In this document: positions 1 to 7,194 of the stretch, piece after piece
How positions within the stretch are numbered: the stretch's first letter is position 1
How the letters are laid out: every line of letters begins with the position of its first letter
NCBI GenBank assembly: GCA_016882165.1
Contig: VHBV01000025.1
Location: 1 to 11,862, forward strand
Direction of reading: 5' to 3'
DNA from: Candidatus Pelagibacterales bacterium
Lineage (GTDB): Bacteria > Pseudomonadota > Alphaproteobacteria > Rickettsiales > UBA1997
Length of the DNA stretch: 11,862 nucleotides
Program-made: the position numbers and the translations under genes
Notes under the pieces: generated by a model
Told to the model about the DNA's origin: nothing
What the model saw: the letters and a program-made list of their open reading frames with translations, nothing else
Database searches by the model: none

Positions 1-30
1 GTATTGCTACCTAGTTTTTTAGATTTTCTG

Positions 31-3000
31 TTATAACAAACTATTAATTACAGAAACTGGATTGTAAATTTTATAATCCATAAAACGCTCAACTTGTGAC
101 TTACAAGAAGAGCCTGCGGTCATAATTATATTATCTGAATTTTGTGATAATTTGATTATAGATTCCTGCCAGTTCATTTCAAAAATTTTTTCGGAATCTT
201 TGAAATTAGAAACTTCCATACCAAAGCTTCCACTCATGCCACAACATCCAATTTTTAGGATATTTAAATTAATTCCTAAATTAGCAAAAATTTTTACCCA
301 AATATCCGAGATTTTTGCAAAATTGGTTTGTTCCGAACAATGCAAAATTAGGTGATAATTTTTGTTATAATTTACATTTATTTTTTGCTCAATTTTATGC
401 AAAAATTCTGCCAAATAAAGCACCTCGATTTTTTCGTTATTAAATCGACTATATTCATCACGATAAGTAAGAGAAATACTTGGATCTATAGTAATTAAAG
501 TACCATTTAAAGTTTTTAGATAAGAAATATTTCGTTTTATGGTTTTTGTAAAAGCATTTAAGAAACCTTTAGCATGTAGAGCTTTTCCATTTTCAAAAAC
601 TTTAGTAAATTCAACATCAAAGCCAAGCTTAACTAATAATTCATAAGAATTTTGTAATTCTTCAGCATGAAAATAATTGGTGTAAGCATCACATAAGAGG
701 TATATTTGATCTCTGTTTTTAGAACTTTGCACTTCATATTTGTCATTCTGAGAACAAACAAGGATCGTAGAAGATTGATTTGGAGCTTTTGACATCGCAT
801 CCTTAGATGCGTCTAGAATAAAAGAATTGGAAAAATAATTTTTAGTAATTGGTAAAATGTCGGTTACACCAAAAATTTTTCTCACAATAAATTTCGCAAT
901 TTTATTCTGAGTTACAAAATTAAAAAATTTTGGAAACTTACCAAAAATTATAAGAAATTTCTCAATATTACCAATCAAATAATCTTGGGGTTTACGAAAG
1001 TTTTCCCTAAAGTAATGTGATAAGAAATAAGATTTGGCATCAGGAATACTAACTTTTATAGGACATTGTGTATTACAAGCTTTACAACCCAAACATTTTG
1101 AGAAAGATTCGTAAATTTCTGACTCAAAATTTTTACTAAAAAGATTGCGAACTTTTTTAGTAAAATTAATTGCCAAGTCAGGCTTGCCCTTCTTCGCAAT
1201 AACAGAAACAATTGAAGGCAAATTTGGATTATTTCTTATCCATTCTTTAAAAAGCATTGCCCTTCCCTTTGGTGAAAATCTTCGATCGCCAGAAACTTTA
1301 TAAGATGGACACATTGGTGATGCTTTATCCAAATTAAAACACAAAGCATTGCCGTTACAACTTAATATATTTTCAAAATCGTCATGAATTTCTGAAGAAA
1401 TTTTTTCATCTAAAAATCCACGAGTTGTAATGTTATCGATCTTAGCAATTTCTGAGTTTAAAGCTGAAATCTTACCATAATTTAATTGCTGTTTTGGATC
1501 AAAAGTTTTTTTAATTTCACTAAAAACTTTTACAACTTTTTCACCCAAAAACTTCTCTGAATATTCGCTTCTAAAACCTTTGCCATGCTCACCCCATATA
1601 ATTCCATGATGCTTTAAAAGTAGATTACAAACTTCATCAGAAATTTTTCTTATTAATTCACGATCTGCCTGCTGACGCATATTTAAAGCTGGTCTTACGT
1701 GCAAACAACCAGCATCAACATGACCAAACATTCCATATCTTACGCCATATTTTTTCAGAACTTCACGGAATCCTGAAATATAACTTGCAAGTTCTGATGG
1801 CGGTACAATTGTGTCTTCAACAAAAGGTAATGGTCTTCTTTTACCTTTCATTGCACCAAGTAAACCAACACCTTGTTTTCTTAAATTCCAGATATTAGCA
1901 ATTTGGTTTTTATCTTCAGCGATAAAATAATTTTCAAAGAGGAATTTTGTATTGTCATTTTGCGTATGTCTAATCTCTTGAGATCCTTGGCTGTGCTCAT
2001 GACTAACATTAATTATATTAGAATTACAACTCAGAATATTGTGAAGTTGATTTTTATGCTTATCAAAATCTTCTAAATTATCATAAGCAAATTCTACTAT
2101 GTTGATAGAAGTATCATTACCCTCACCAATTAAATGCCCAACATCTTGCCATATAATGTCATTACGAGCTAAACGAATAACATTCTCATCAATTGTTTCA
2201 ATTGCAGTTGGATTAAGAGAGATAAGTTTTCTAGCGTCTTTTAGAGCATAATCAAAGTTTTTATATCTCAACAAAACTAAACGCTTTTTAAGAGGTAATT
2301 TCTTTAATTTTACAGTTACTTTGCTAACTAAAGCCAGTGTACCTTCCGAACCAGAAATTAAGTAATTTAAATCAAGTTTATTATTAAAAAAAGACTTCTC
2401 TATATTGTAACCAGTAGTAGTTCTAGCCAAATGCTTAGAAGAATATATATCTTGTGCTTTTGATAAAATAGAAATTAATTTTTCATTTAAATCTTTTGCG
2501 CCAATTTTGCTTGAAACAATTTTTTCTTCGCAAAGTAAATGCAAATCTAAGCTTTCTATATTATCAGATGTTCTTCCATAGGTACAAGAACCTTTACCAC
2601 AAGCATCAGTGTTAACCATGCCGCCAATTGTAGCGCGGTTACTTGGAGAAATATTTGGCGGAAAAAAAAGATTATATTTTTCTAACTCTTTGTTTAAAAC
2701 ATCTAAAATTACTCCAGGCTCAACTTCAGCTGTCATTTTATCAGCATCAATTTTTAAGATGCGATTCATATAACGAGAATAATCAACAATAATTCCACTA
2801 TTAATTGATTGGCCATTTGTGCTTGTTCCACCACCTCTGGCAGTGATTTTAATGAGATGAAAATTTTCTTTTCTAAGCAAATTGAAAATCAATTCAACAT
2901 CTTGAGAGTTTTTAGGAAAAATTACAGCATCTGGTTCAACTTCATAAATTGAGTTATCTGTTGCATAAGTTACAGTTACTGATTTTTCAGTAGCAATATC

Positions 3001-3054
3001 TCCAATAAAACCGTTATTTTTTAAAGTTGAGAGGAAAATGTTATTTAGGTTCAT
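31..3054 (-). CDS. ydiJ: YdiJ-type FAD/Fe-S D-2-hydroxyglutarate dehydrogenase
   Basis: This 1007-residue protein matches E. coli YdiJ (about 1018 aa) from end to end as I recall that sequence. YdiJ oxidises D-2-hydroxyglutarate to 2-oxoglutarate, passing electrons from FAD through Fe-S clusters to an acceptor. Visible parts in order: FAD-binding PCMH domain at about residues 38-250 (GGGTSTNGQ 74-82, NTDACGKGS 148-156); FAD-oxidase C-terminal domain at about 255-530 with HVDAGCLHVRP (H445, H452) and GEHGKGFRSEY from 488; a Cys group C566/C572/C582; a ferredoxin-like CxxCxxCxxxCP motif at C654, C657, C660, C664; and a GlpC-like CCG region with GCCGMSGSFG at 936-945. No domain is missing. The ATG at 3054 gives an N-terminus that aligns with YdiJ; I see no Shine-Dalgarno sequence. 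It lies 100 bp downstream of serB on the same strand, which fits a role in clearing the D-2-hydroxyglutarate made by SerA. The substrate is assigned by homology; another D-2-hydroxyacid is possible. Confidence 0.93.
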   Translation of the reverse strand: MNLNNIFLSTLKNNGFIGDIATEKSVTVTYATDNSIYEVEPDAVIFPKNSQDVELIFNLLRKENFHLIKITARGGGTSTNGQSINSGIIVDYSRYMNRILKIDADKMTAEVEPGVILDVLNKELEKYNLFFPPNISPSNRATIGGMVNTDACGKGSCTYGRTSDNIESLDLHLLCEEKIVSSKIGAKDLNEKLISILSKAQDIYSSKHLARTTTGYNIEKSFFNNKLDLNYLISGSEGTLALVSKVTVKLKKLPLKKRLVLLRYKNFDYALKDARKLISLNPTAIETIDENVIRLARNDIIWQDVGHLIGEGNDTSINIVEFAYDNLEDFDKHKNQLHNILSCNSNIINVSHEHSQGSQEIRHTQNDNTKFLFENYFIAEDKNQIANIWNLRKQGVGLLGAMKGKRRPLPFVEDTIVPPSELASYISGFREVLKKYGVRYGMFGHVDAGCLHVRPALNMRQQADRELIRKISDEVCNLLLKHHGIIWGEHGKGFRSEYSEKFLGEKVVKVFSEIKKTFDPKQQLNYGKISALNSEIAKIDNITTRGFLDEKISSEIHDDFENILSCNGNALCFNLDKASPMCPSYKVSGDRRFSPKGRAMLFKEWIRNNPNLPSIVSVIAKKGKPDLAINFTKKVRNLFSKNFESEIYESFSKCLGCKACNTQCPIKVSIPDAKSYFLSHYFRENFRKPQDYLIGNIEKFLIIFGKFPKFFNFVTQNKIAKFIVRKIFGVTDILPITKNYFSNSFILDASKDAMSKAPNQSSTILVCSQNDKYEVQSSKNRDQIYLLCDAYTNYFHAEELQNSYELLVKLGFDVEFTKVFENGKALHAKGFLNAFTKTIKRNISYLKTLNGTLITIDPSISLTYRDEYSRFNNEKIEVLYLAEFLHKIEQKINVNYNKNYHLILHCSEQTNFAKISDIWVKIFANLGINLNILKIGCCGMSGSFGMEVSNFKDSEKIFEMNWQESIIKLSQNSDNIIMTAGSSCKSQVERFMDYKIYNPVSVINSLL

Positions 3055-3108
3055 TAAATATTTAATTTTTAAAATCCCGAGTAATTCTTTCAGAGTAAAA
3101 ATTTCTTT

Positions 3109-3136
3109 TTACTTAGATTTTATTTTTTCTAAGTAA
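3109..3136. other. Hairpin between serB and ydiJ
   Basis: TTACTTAG (3109-3116) and CTAAGTAA (3129-3136) form a perfect 8-bp inverted repeat around a 12-nt T-rich loop. With small bulges the stem can extend to about 3097-3144. It sits in the 100-bp gap between the serB stop and the ydiJ start. Read in the gene direction it is followed by AAAGAAATTTTT rather than a clean U-run, so it is a weak terminator, an attenuator, or an RNA-processing stem that sets the serB/ydiJ ratio. No other feature was found in this gap. Confidence 0.4.
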
Positions 3137-3154
3137 GAATTTTGAATTGCTGAA

Positions 3155-3853
3155 TCAATTTTCAAAAGAGGACAGAAATTTTATTAATTCATCAACATTA
3201 TAAAAAAAGTTTTCTGCTTCTTTAATAACCGAGTCTCGTGCTGCATGCATACCAAAACCACAGAAAGTCACTTTACTATTAACTTTTGCAACTTCCAAAT
3301 CAGTATATCCATCACCAATCATAAAAATTCTTGCATAAGAATTCTTTAATAAAATTTGTTCAACAATTTTTGGTTTACCACCATTTTGCGATAAAATATT
3401 TGTCTCATCAAAACCGATAACTTTATCTTCTTTATAGACAAAGCTATTCGCAAAACAGTTTTGTTTTTTTACTCTTAATTTTTCAGCAACTGGAAAAATT
3501 ATTTCTGAAAAACCACCAGAAATTATGTAAAAATCAAAATCTTGTTCTATTTTTCTTAAACCTTCTAAAAAACCTGCAGTGATATAATTACAAATTTCTA
3601 ATTTCAGATTTTCAATATCTGATTTTGTGAGTTTTATATGAGAAAAACGAGTTTTCAAAGATTCTGCAAAAGTCATTATTCCAGACATTGCTAGATTAGT
3701 TATTTTTTCAATAACTTCTTTCTGATCTTTAGCAGTTTTTGCAATTAAAAAATCTAAGGTTTCAATTGATACAATTGTTGAGTCAAAATCAAAAATTGCA
3801 CAATTTTTTTTATGATTTTCTGGCAGTTTCATATGCATATTCAAACCAATCAC
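3155..3853 (-). CDS. serB: Phosphoserine phosphatase, HAD family
   Basis: This protein hydrolyses O-phosphoserine to serine, the last step of the phosphorylated serine pathway. At 232 residues it is the compact HAD core, without the N-terminal extension that makes E. coli SerB about 322 aa. Motif I is DFDST with D22 nucleophile and D24 acid/base; E31 and R69 (in SLKTRF) match substrate-binding positions of the family; motif II is S112-GG; motif III lies in GGKPK (K160/K162); motif IV is GDGYTDLE (D181, D185). The given start is a GTG at 3853, which overlaps serC by 44 bp in another frame. In-frame ATGs at 3838 and 3832 would give 227 or 225 aa and still overlap serC, and none has a Shine-Dalgarno sequence. 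Translational coupling to serC is therefore likely whichever start is used. A relaxed HAD phosphatase is the main alternative, but the position right after serA-serC argues for SerB. Confidence 0.9.
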   Translation of the reverse strand: MIGLNMHMKLPENHKKNCAIFDFDSTIVSIETLDFLIAKTAKDQKEVIEKITNLAMSGIMTFAESLKTRFSHIKLTKSDIENLKLEICNYITAGFLEGLRKIEQDFDFYIISGGFSEIIFPVAEKLRVKKQNCFANSFVYKEDKVIGFDETNILSQNGGKPKIVEQILLKNSYARIFMIGDGYTDLEVAKVNSKVTFCGFGMHAARDSVIKEAENFFYNVDELIKFLSSFEN

Positions 3854-4967
3854 ACAAAATTTTAATATCTGAACTATCGACAGTTAAACCACACCAAACT
3901 CTGAAAGAAGGTGGAGCTGAATTGTAACCCTTAATATCAAAAGCAACTTTTTCTTCTTGTAAAATTGATGCTACTTTATCAATAAACTTTCTTTGATTAT
4001 CTTCTGACATTTCTTTGAACCAATTTTGAGAAGGCTTAAAGCAAACTGAAGTACGTGATTGATATTTTTCATCAGCACATAGATTTTCAAAATTTGGAGA
4101 ATTTTTCAAAAAATCAGAAATAGTTTCAAAATTTTCATTAACTCTTTTGTACATTCCTTCAATTCCACCATTATCCTTAATCCAATTTAGAGTATCCAAA
4201 GCATCCAAAATACAAATAGTGGAAGTTGTATTTATCACAGAACCTTCAAAAACTGATGCATTAAACTCTCCTTTCTTTTTAAGCTGATAAATTTTTGGTA
4301 ATGGCCAGTTTGGAGTATAGTCTTTAATTCTTGAAACAGCATTTGGACTTAAAATTAGAACACCATGCTGAGCTTCTCCTCCCAATGATTTCTGCCAAGA
4401 GTAAGTTGTGACGTCCAATTTTGCAAAATCAATTGGCATTGAAAAAGCAGCAGAAGTTGCATCACAGAAAGTTAAACCTTTTCTATTTTTTGGGATAAAT
4501 GAAAGATCATTAATACATACACCGGAAGTTGTGCCATTTAATGTAAAGACAACATCACGATCAAAATCAACTTTAGAAATATCCGGAAATTGCCCGAAAT
4601 TTGCACTATATTTTCTTACATCTTTAATACGTAATTGTTCAGTAATTGCCTTGTACCACTCAGAACCAAAAGCTTCAAAATAAATTACATCAACACCTTT
4701 TACTCCAAGCATATTCCACATTGCAGCTTCAAAAGCACCTGTATCTGATGCTGCAATAATTGCAATTTTATAACCTTCGGGCAAATTCAACAATTCTGAA
4801 CTTATTGAATTTACTTCATTAATAACTTTTAATACTTCTTTGCTGCGATGTGATCTACCAAGTAAATTGGTATCATTTAAAAAGTTAGCATTCCAATTTG
4901 GACGCTTAGCACAAGGACCACTACTAAATTTATTAACTTGTGGTTTTAAATTTGGTTTATTAGTCAT
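3810..4967 (-). CDS. serC: Phosphoserine aminotransferase (alphaproteobacterial type)
   Basis: This PLP enzyme converts 3-phosphohydroxypyruvate and glutamate to phosphoserine and 2-oxoglutarate. It has 385 residues, typical of the alphaproteobacterial SerC branch. Visible landmarks: SSGPCAKRPNW (15-25) near the N-terminus, GRSHRS (37-42, H40/R41) in the phosphate/substrate region, ASDTGAFE (73-80), NGTTSGV (144-150), CDATSAAF (168-175) with D169 for the PLP ring nitrogen, and SWQKSLGGE with the Schiff-base lysine K193. The ATG lies 2 bp after the serA stop, and the 3' end overlaps serB by 44 bp, so the three genes are almost certainly one transcript. The 2-oxoglutarate it releases is also the side substrate of the neighbouring SerA. 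The protein is intact, and residue spacing fits the family throughout. Some members also act on the matching pyridoxal-pathway substrate (4-phosphohydroxythreonine), which cannot be judged here. Confidence 0.96.
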   Translation of the reverse strand: MTNKPNLKPQVNKFSSGPCAKRPNWNANFLNDTNLLGRSHRSKEVLKVINEVNSISSELLNLPEGYKIAIIAASDTGAFEAAMWNMLGVKGVDVIYFEAFGSEWYKAITEQLRIKDVRKYSANFGQFPDISKVDFDRDVVFTLNGTTSGVCINDLSFIPKNRKGLTFCDATSAAFSMPIDFAKLDVTTYSWQKSLGGEAQHGVLILSPNAVSRIKDYTPNWPLPKIYQLKKKGEFNASVFEGSVINTTSTICILDALDTLNWIKDNGGIEGMYKRVNENFETISDFLKNSPNFENLCADEKYQSRTSVCFKPSQNWFKEMSEDNQRKFIDKVASILQEEKVAFDIKGYNSAPPSFRVWCGLTVDSSDIKILCDWFEYAYETARKS

Positions 4968-4969
4968 AA

Positions 4970-6193
4970 TTATTTCAAAATTCTTACAGAAACAGTTCCA
5001 GAAATTGCTTTTAAATCTATATCTAAACCTTGAGGAATTTCACTGCTTTCAACATCTAAAACTACGTATCCAATTTCACTATCAGTTGAAAGAATTTGTG
5101 ACTGAATATTTAAACCGTATTTACTAATTTCTTGGTTAATTGATTGCAACATACCAGGAGTGTTTTTATGCACGTGAGAAATTCTTACACAACCTTCTTT
5201 TGGTTTTTGAAGTGCTAAATTTGGGAAATTAACAGCCATAGCTGTTGAGTTAATCAAATGATTTTGAGCTAATTTGTTTGCAACTTCAATCGCAATATTT
5301 TCTTGTGCCTCTTGTGTACTACCACCAATATGAGGTGTTAAAAGAGCATTGTCGAACTTACGAAGTGGAGAAATAAATTCTTCAGCATTACTTGCTGGCT
5401 CAACTGGGAAAACATCAATTGCAGCTCCTGCTACATGTTTACTTTCCAAGGCTTCTGCCAAAGCTTCAATATCAACAACATTACCACGCGAGTTATTTAT
5501 GATAAAAACACCTTTCTTCATTTTAGAAATTGTACTCTTATTTATAATATCATTTGTACTTTTATCTTGAGGAACGTGGAGAGTTATAACATCAGAAATT
5601 TTCAATAGCTCTTCCAGAGAATTAACTTGGTGGTTTGAACCAAAAGGAAGTTTATTTTCAATATCATGGTAAAAAACATTCATACCCAAAGATTCAGCTA
5701 GAATACCAACTTGAGCGCCTATATTTCCATAACCAATTATGCCTAAGTTTTTATTTTTAATTTCATTACATCCAACAGCGTTTTTGCTCCAAATACCTTT
5801 GTGCATTTCTATATTTACCACTTGTAGGCGACGATAAAGAGAAATAATTTCACCAATCACAAGCTCAGCAACAGAACGAGTATTTGAAAATGGTGCGTTA
5901 AAAACAGGAATTCCCAACTTTTTTGCTGAAGTTAAATCAACTTGATCAGTTCCAATACAAAAACAACCTACGCAAGATAAGTTTTTGAATTTTTTCAAAA
6001 CTTCTGCACTCAGTTTACTACGAGATCTAATTCCTAAAATATTTGCTTCAAAAACTTCTTCAGGAGCTTCTTCAATACTAGTTTTTAAGATTTTTACATC
6101 ATTAATTCCAAACTTTTCAAAAGTTGAAATTGCAGCTGCGCTAATATTTTCGAGTAAGATAACCTTGGCTTGTGAAAATTTTGCTTGTGACAT
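4970..6193 (-). CDS. serA: D-3-phosphoglycerate dehydrogenase (E. coli type with ACT domain)
   Basis: This enzyme makes the first committed step of serine synthesis, NAD-dependent oxidation of 3-phosphoglycerate. Its 407 residues align closely with E. coli SerA (410 aa). Landmarks: GCFCIGTDQVDL (76-87), NAPFSNTRSVAELVIGE (99-115), Rossmann GYGNIG (154-159), and the catalytic triad R236 (NNSRGN), E265 (FPVEP) and H288 (TPHIGGSTQEAQEN). The C-terminal ACT domain is at about 335-407. H342, N344 and N362 match the E. coli serine-binding residues H344, N346 and N364, so feedback inhibition by serine is probably kept. E. coli SerA is also known to reduce 2-oxoglutarate to D-2-hydroxyglutarate. The first gene of the serA-serC-serB run, it faces the carbonic anhydrase gene across a 338-bp divergent region. 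The ATG at 6193 has no Shine-Dalgarno sequence. Many alphaproteobacteria carry a longer SerA (about 525-530 aa), so this form is worth noting. Confidence 0.96.
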   Translation of the reverse strand: MSQAKFSQAKVILLENISAAAISTFEKFGINDVKILKTSIEEAPEEVFEANILGIRSRSKLSAEVLKKFKNLSCVGCFCIGTDQVDLTSAKKLGIPVFNAPFSNTRSVAELVIGEIISLYRRLQVVNIEMHKGIWSKNAVGCNEIKNKNLGIIGYGNIGAQVGILAESLGMNVFYHDIENKLPFGSNHQVNSLEELLKISDVITLHVPQDKSTNDIINKSTISKMKKGVFIINNSRGNVVDIEALAEALESKHVAGAAIDVFPVEPASNAEEFISPLRKFDNALLTPHIGGSTQEAQENIAIEVANKLAQNHLINSTAMAVNFPNLALQKPKEGCVRISHVHKNTPGMLQSINQEISKYGLNIQSQILSTDSEIGYVVLDVESSEIPQGLDIDLKAISGTVSVRILK

Positions 6194-6210
6194 GACTTAG
6201 TTTTTTTAAA

Positions 6211-6226
6211 TTTATAGATTTATAAA
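6211..6226. promoter_or_regulatory. Imperfect 16-bp palindrome upstream of serA
   Basis: TTTATAGATTTATAAA differs from its own reverse complement only at one symmetric pair of positions. It lies 17-32 bp upstream of the serA start codon, within the probable 5' leader or promoter. It could be an operator, but AT-rich DNA yields such palindromes by chance. Confidence 0.2.
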
Positions 6227-6259
6227 GAGAATATAACTTTAAAAAACCTTGATCTAATA

Positions 6260-6269
6260 TGCAATTGCA
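6260..6269. promoter_or_regulatory. 10-bp palindrome TGCAATTGCA
   Basis: This is a perfect 10-bp palindrome about 70 bp upstream of serA, 15 bp from the larger inverted repeat at 6285-6305. It has more G+C than its surroundings. It may be part of a regulator site, though chance is not excluded. Confidence 0.2.
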
Positions 6270-6284
6270 CAATTTGTATAACCC

Positions 6285-6305
6285 AATTCTATTTGATATA
6301 GAATT
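6285..6305. promoter_or_regulatory. Perfect inverted repeat, candidate operator
   Basis: Arms AATTCTAT (6285-6292) and ATAGAATT (6298-6305) are exact reverse complements around a 5-bp spacer TTGAT. The size and symmetry fit a binding site for a dimeric helix-turn-helix regulator. Read on the minus strand, a -10-like TATACA lies just downstream of it (6280-6275), so a bound protein could block a serA promoter. The regulator is unknown. An RNA hairpin in a leader transcript is an alternative reading. Confidence 0.35.
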
Positions 6306-6531
6306 TTAGAATATTATGAAAAATGCTTATTTGCTTATACTAATTTTTTGCATTCCTGAGAAATAAAAAATTTTTTCAATTGTAGTAAAACAAATTGTAA
6401 AGTAATTTTTCATGGCGCTTGCTTTGAAGATGTAGTAAAAAGAAATAATTTTGATTTTTTCTTGCTTATAAGTTTTCTAAGAAACTAAACTATCATTTAG
6501 ACATAATAAATAATAAATTTCTTTCGTAAAA

Positions 6532-7170
6532 ATGGCAAATATCTCAAAACTTATAAGCGGTTTCAGAGTTTTTAAATCAACAACTTTTGAAAGACAAAAA
6601 GACATCATAAGACATTTAATTGAACAGGGTCATAAACCAACAACAATGGTTATTTCATGTGCAGAAATTAGAATGGCCCCAGCAGAAATTTTTGCTACAA
6701 ATCCTGGTGAGTTATATGTAATTAACAACATTGGTGGCTTAGTTCCAAAATATGATAAACACGGCACTCATGGTATTTTATCAGCAATAGAATATGCTGT
6801 TACAATACTTGAGGTAGAAAATATTATCATTCTTGGTCATGCAAAATGCGAAGGCATAAAAATGATGATGTCTGATAAATTTTCTTCTGGAAAAAATCTT
6901 TCTGAATCAATGAAAACATGGCTTTCAGTTGCTCAAGATGCAAAAGAAGCTGTAAAATCACAGTTAGGTGATAAAAGTGAAGAAGAACAATTAAAAGCAT
7001 GCGAACATGAATCAATAGTAATTTCTTTGAGAAATTTAATAGAATATCCTTACGTTGCCAAACGTATTCAAGAAAATAAATTAAATATTTTTGGTTGGCA
7101 CTTTAATGCCGAAAGAGGTGCTTTACTTGGTTTTAACGTTGATAACGGATTCTTCGAGCCAATTTCTTAA
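6532..7170 (+). CDS. Beta-class carbonic anhydrase with Asp-to-Glu active-site change
   Basis: Beta-carbonic anhydrases are cytoplasmic zinc enzymes that interconvert CO2 and bicarbonate. This 212-residue protein has the family plan: TTMVISCAEIR near the N-terminus gives zinc ligand C43, and ILGHAKCEG gives H103 and C106. NPGELYVINNIGGLVP (57-72) and GTHGILSAIEYAV (78-90) are the usual conserved stretches. The oddity is the first motif. The family norm is C-x-D-x-R, whose Asp-Arg pair gates zinc access and activates water; here it reads C-A-E-I-R, with E45 in place of Asp (codon GAA) and R47 kept. It may be a working variant or a member with altered activity. icd begins 24 bp downstream, so the two are probably co-transcribed, and CO2 released by isocitrate dehydrogenase is a plausible link. 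The start ATG has no Shine-Dalgarno sequence. Confidence 0.85.
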   Translation: MANISKLISGFRVFKSTTFERQKDIIRHLIEQGHKPTTMVISCAEIRMAPAEIFATNPGELYVINNIGGLVPKYDKHGTHGILSAIEYAVTILEVENIIILGHAKCEGIKMMMSDKFSSGKNLSESMKTWLSVAQDAKEAVKSQLGDKSEEEQLKACEHESIVISLRNLIEYPYVAKRIQENKLNIFGWHFNAERGALLGFNVDNGFFEPIS

Positions 7171-7194
7171 AAACATATTTGCTAAGTAAATATT

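Larger units (their letters stand above)
6194..6531. other. Divergent intergenic region between serA and carbonic anhydrase
   Basis: This 338-bp, very AT-rich stretch must hold the promoters of both divergent units. I find no convincing long ORF, RNA gene or terminator. It contains the inverted repeats listed separately and an A6T6 tract at 6365-6376, of the kind that bends DNA. A 10-bp direct repeat TGTAGTAAAA occurs at 6381-6390 and 6431-6440, exactly 50 bp apart. For serA, read on the minus strand, TATATT at 6235-6230 is a possible -10 box without a good -35. For the carbonic anhydrase, TTGCTT (6462-6467) and TAAACT (6486-6491) at 18-bp spacing is a weak candidate promoter, and CATAAT (6502-6507) is another possible -10. 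A 16-codon reading frame at 6316-6366 is described under findings. Confidence 0.6.

Noticed and set aside
1..30. Terminator or gene end downstream of ydiJ
   Set aside because: Thirty AT-rich bases with no stem and no readable frame; too short to support any call.
4408..4683. 91-codon frame on the plus strand inside serC
   Set aside because: It lies wholly opposite a well-matched serC and encodes nothing family-like; it is a complementary-strand shadow, as are the frames at 152-355, 3739-3927, 4840-5127, 5349-5570 and 5985-6200.
6365..6376. A6T6 tract as an intrinsic terminator
   Set aside because: It has no GC-containing stem and no loop and follows no supported gene; a bent-DNA tract is the simpler reading.
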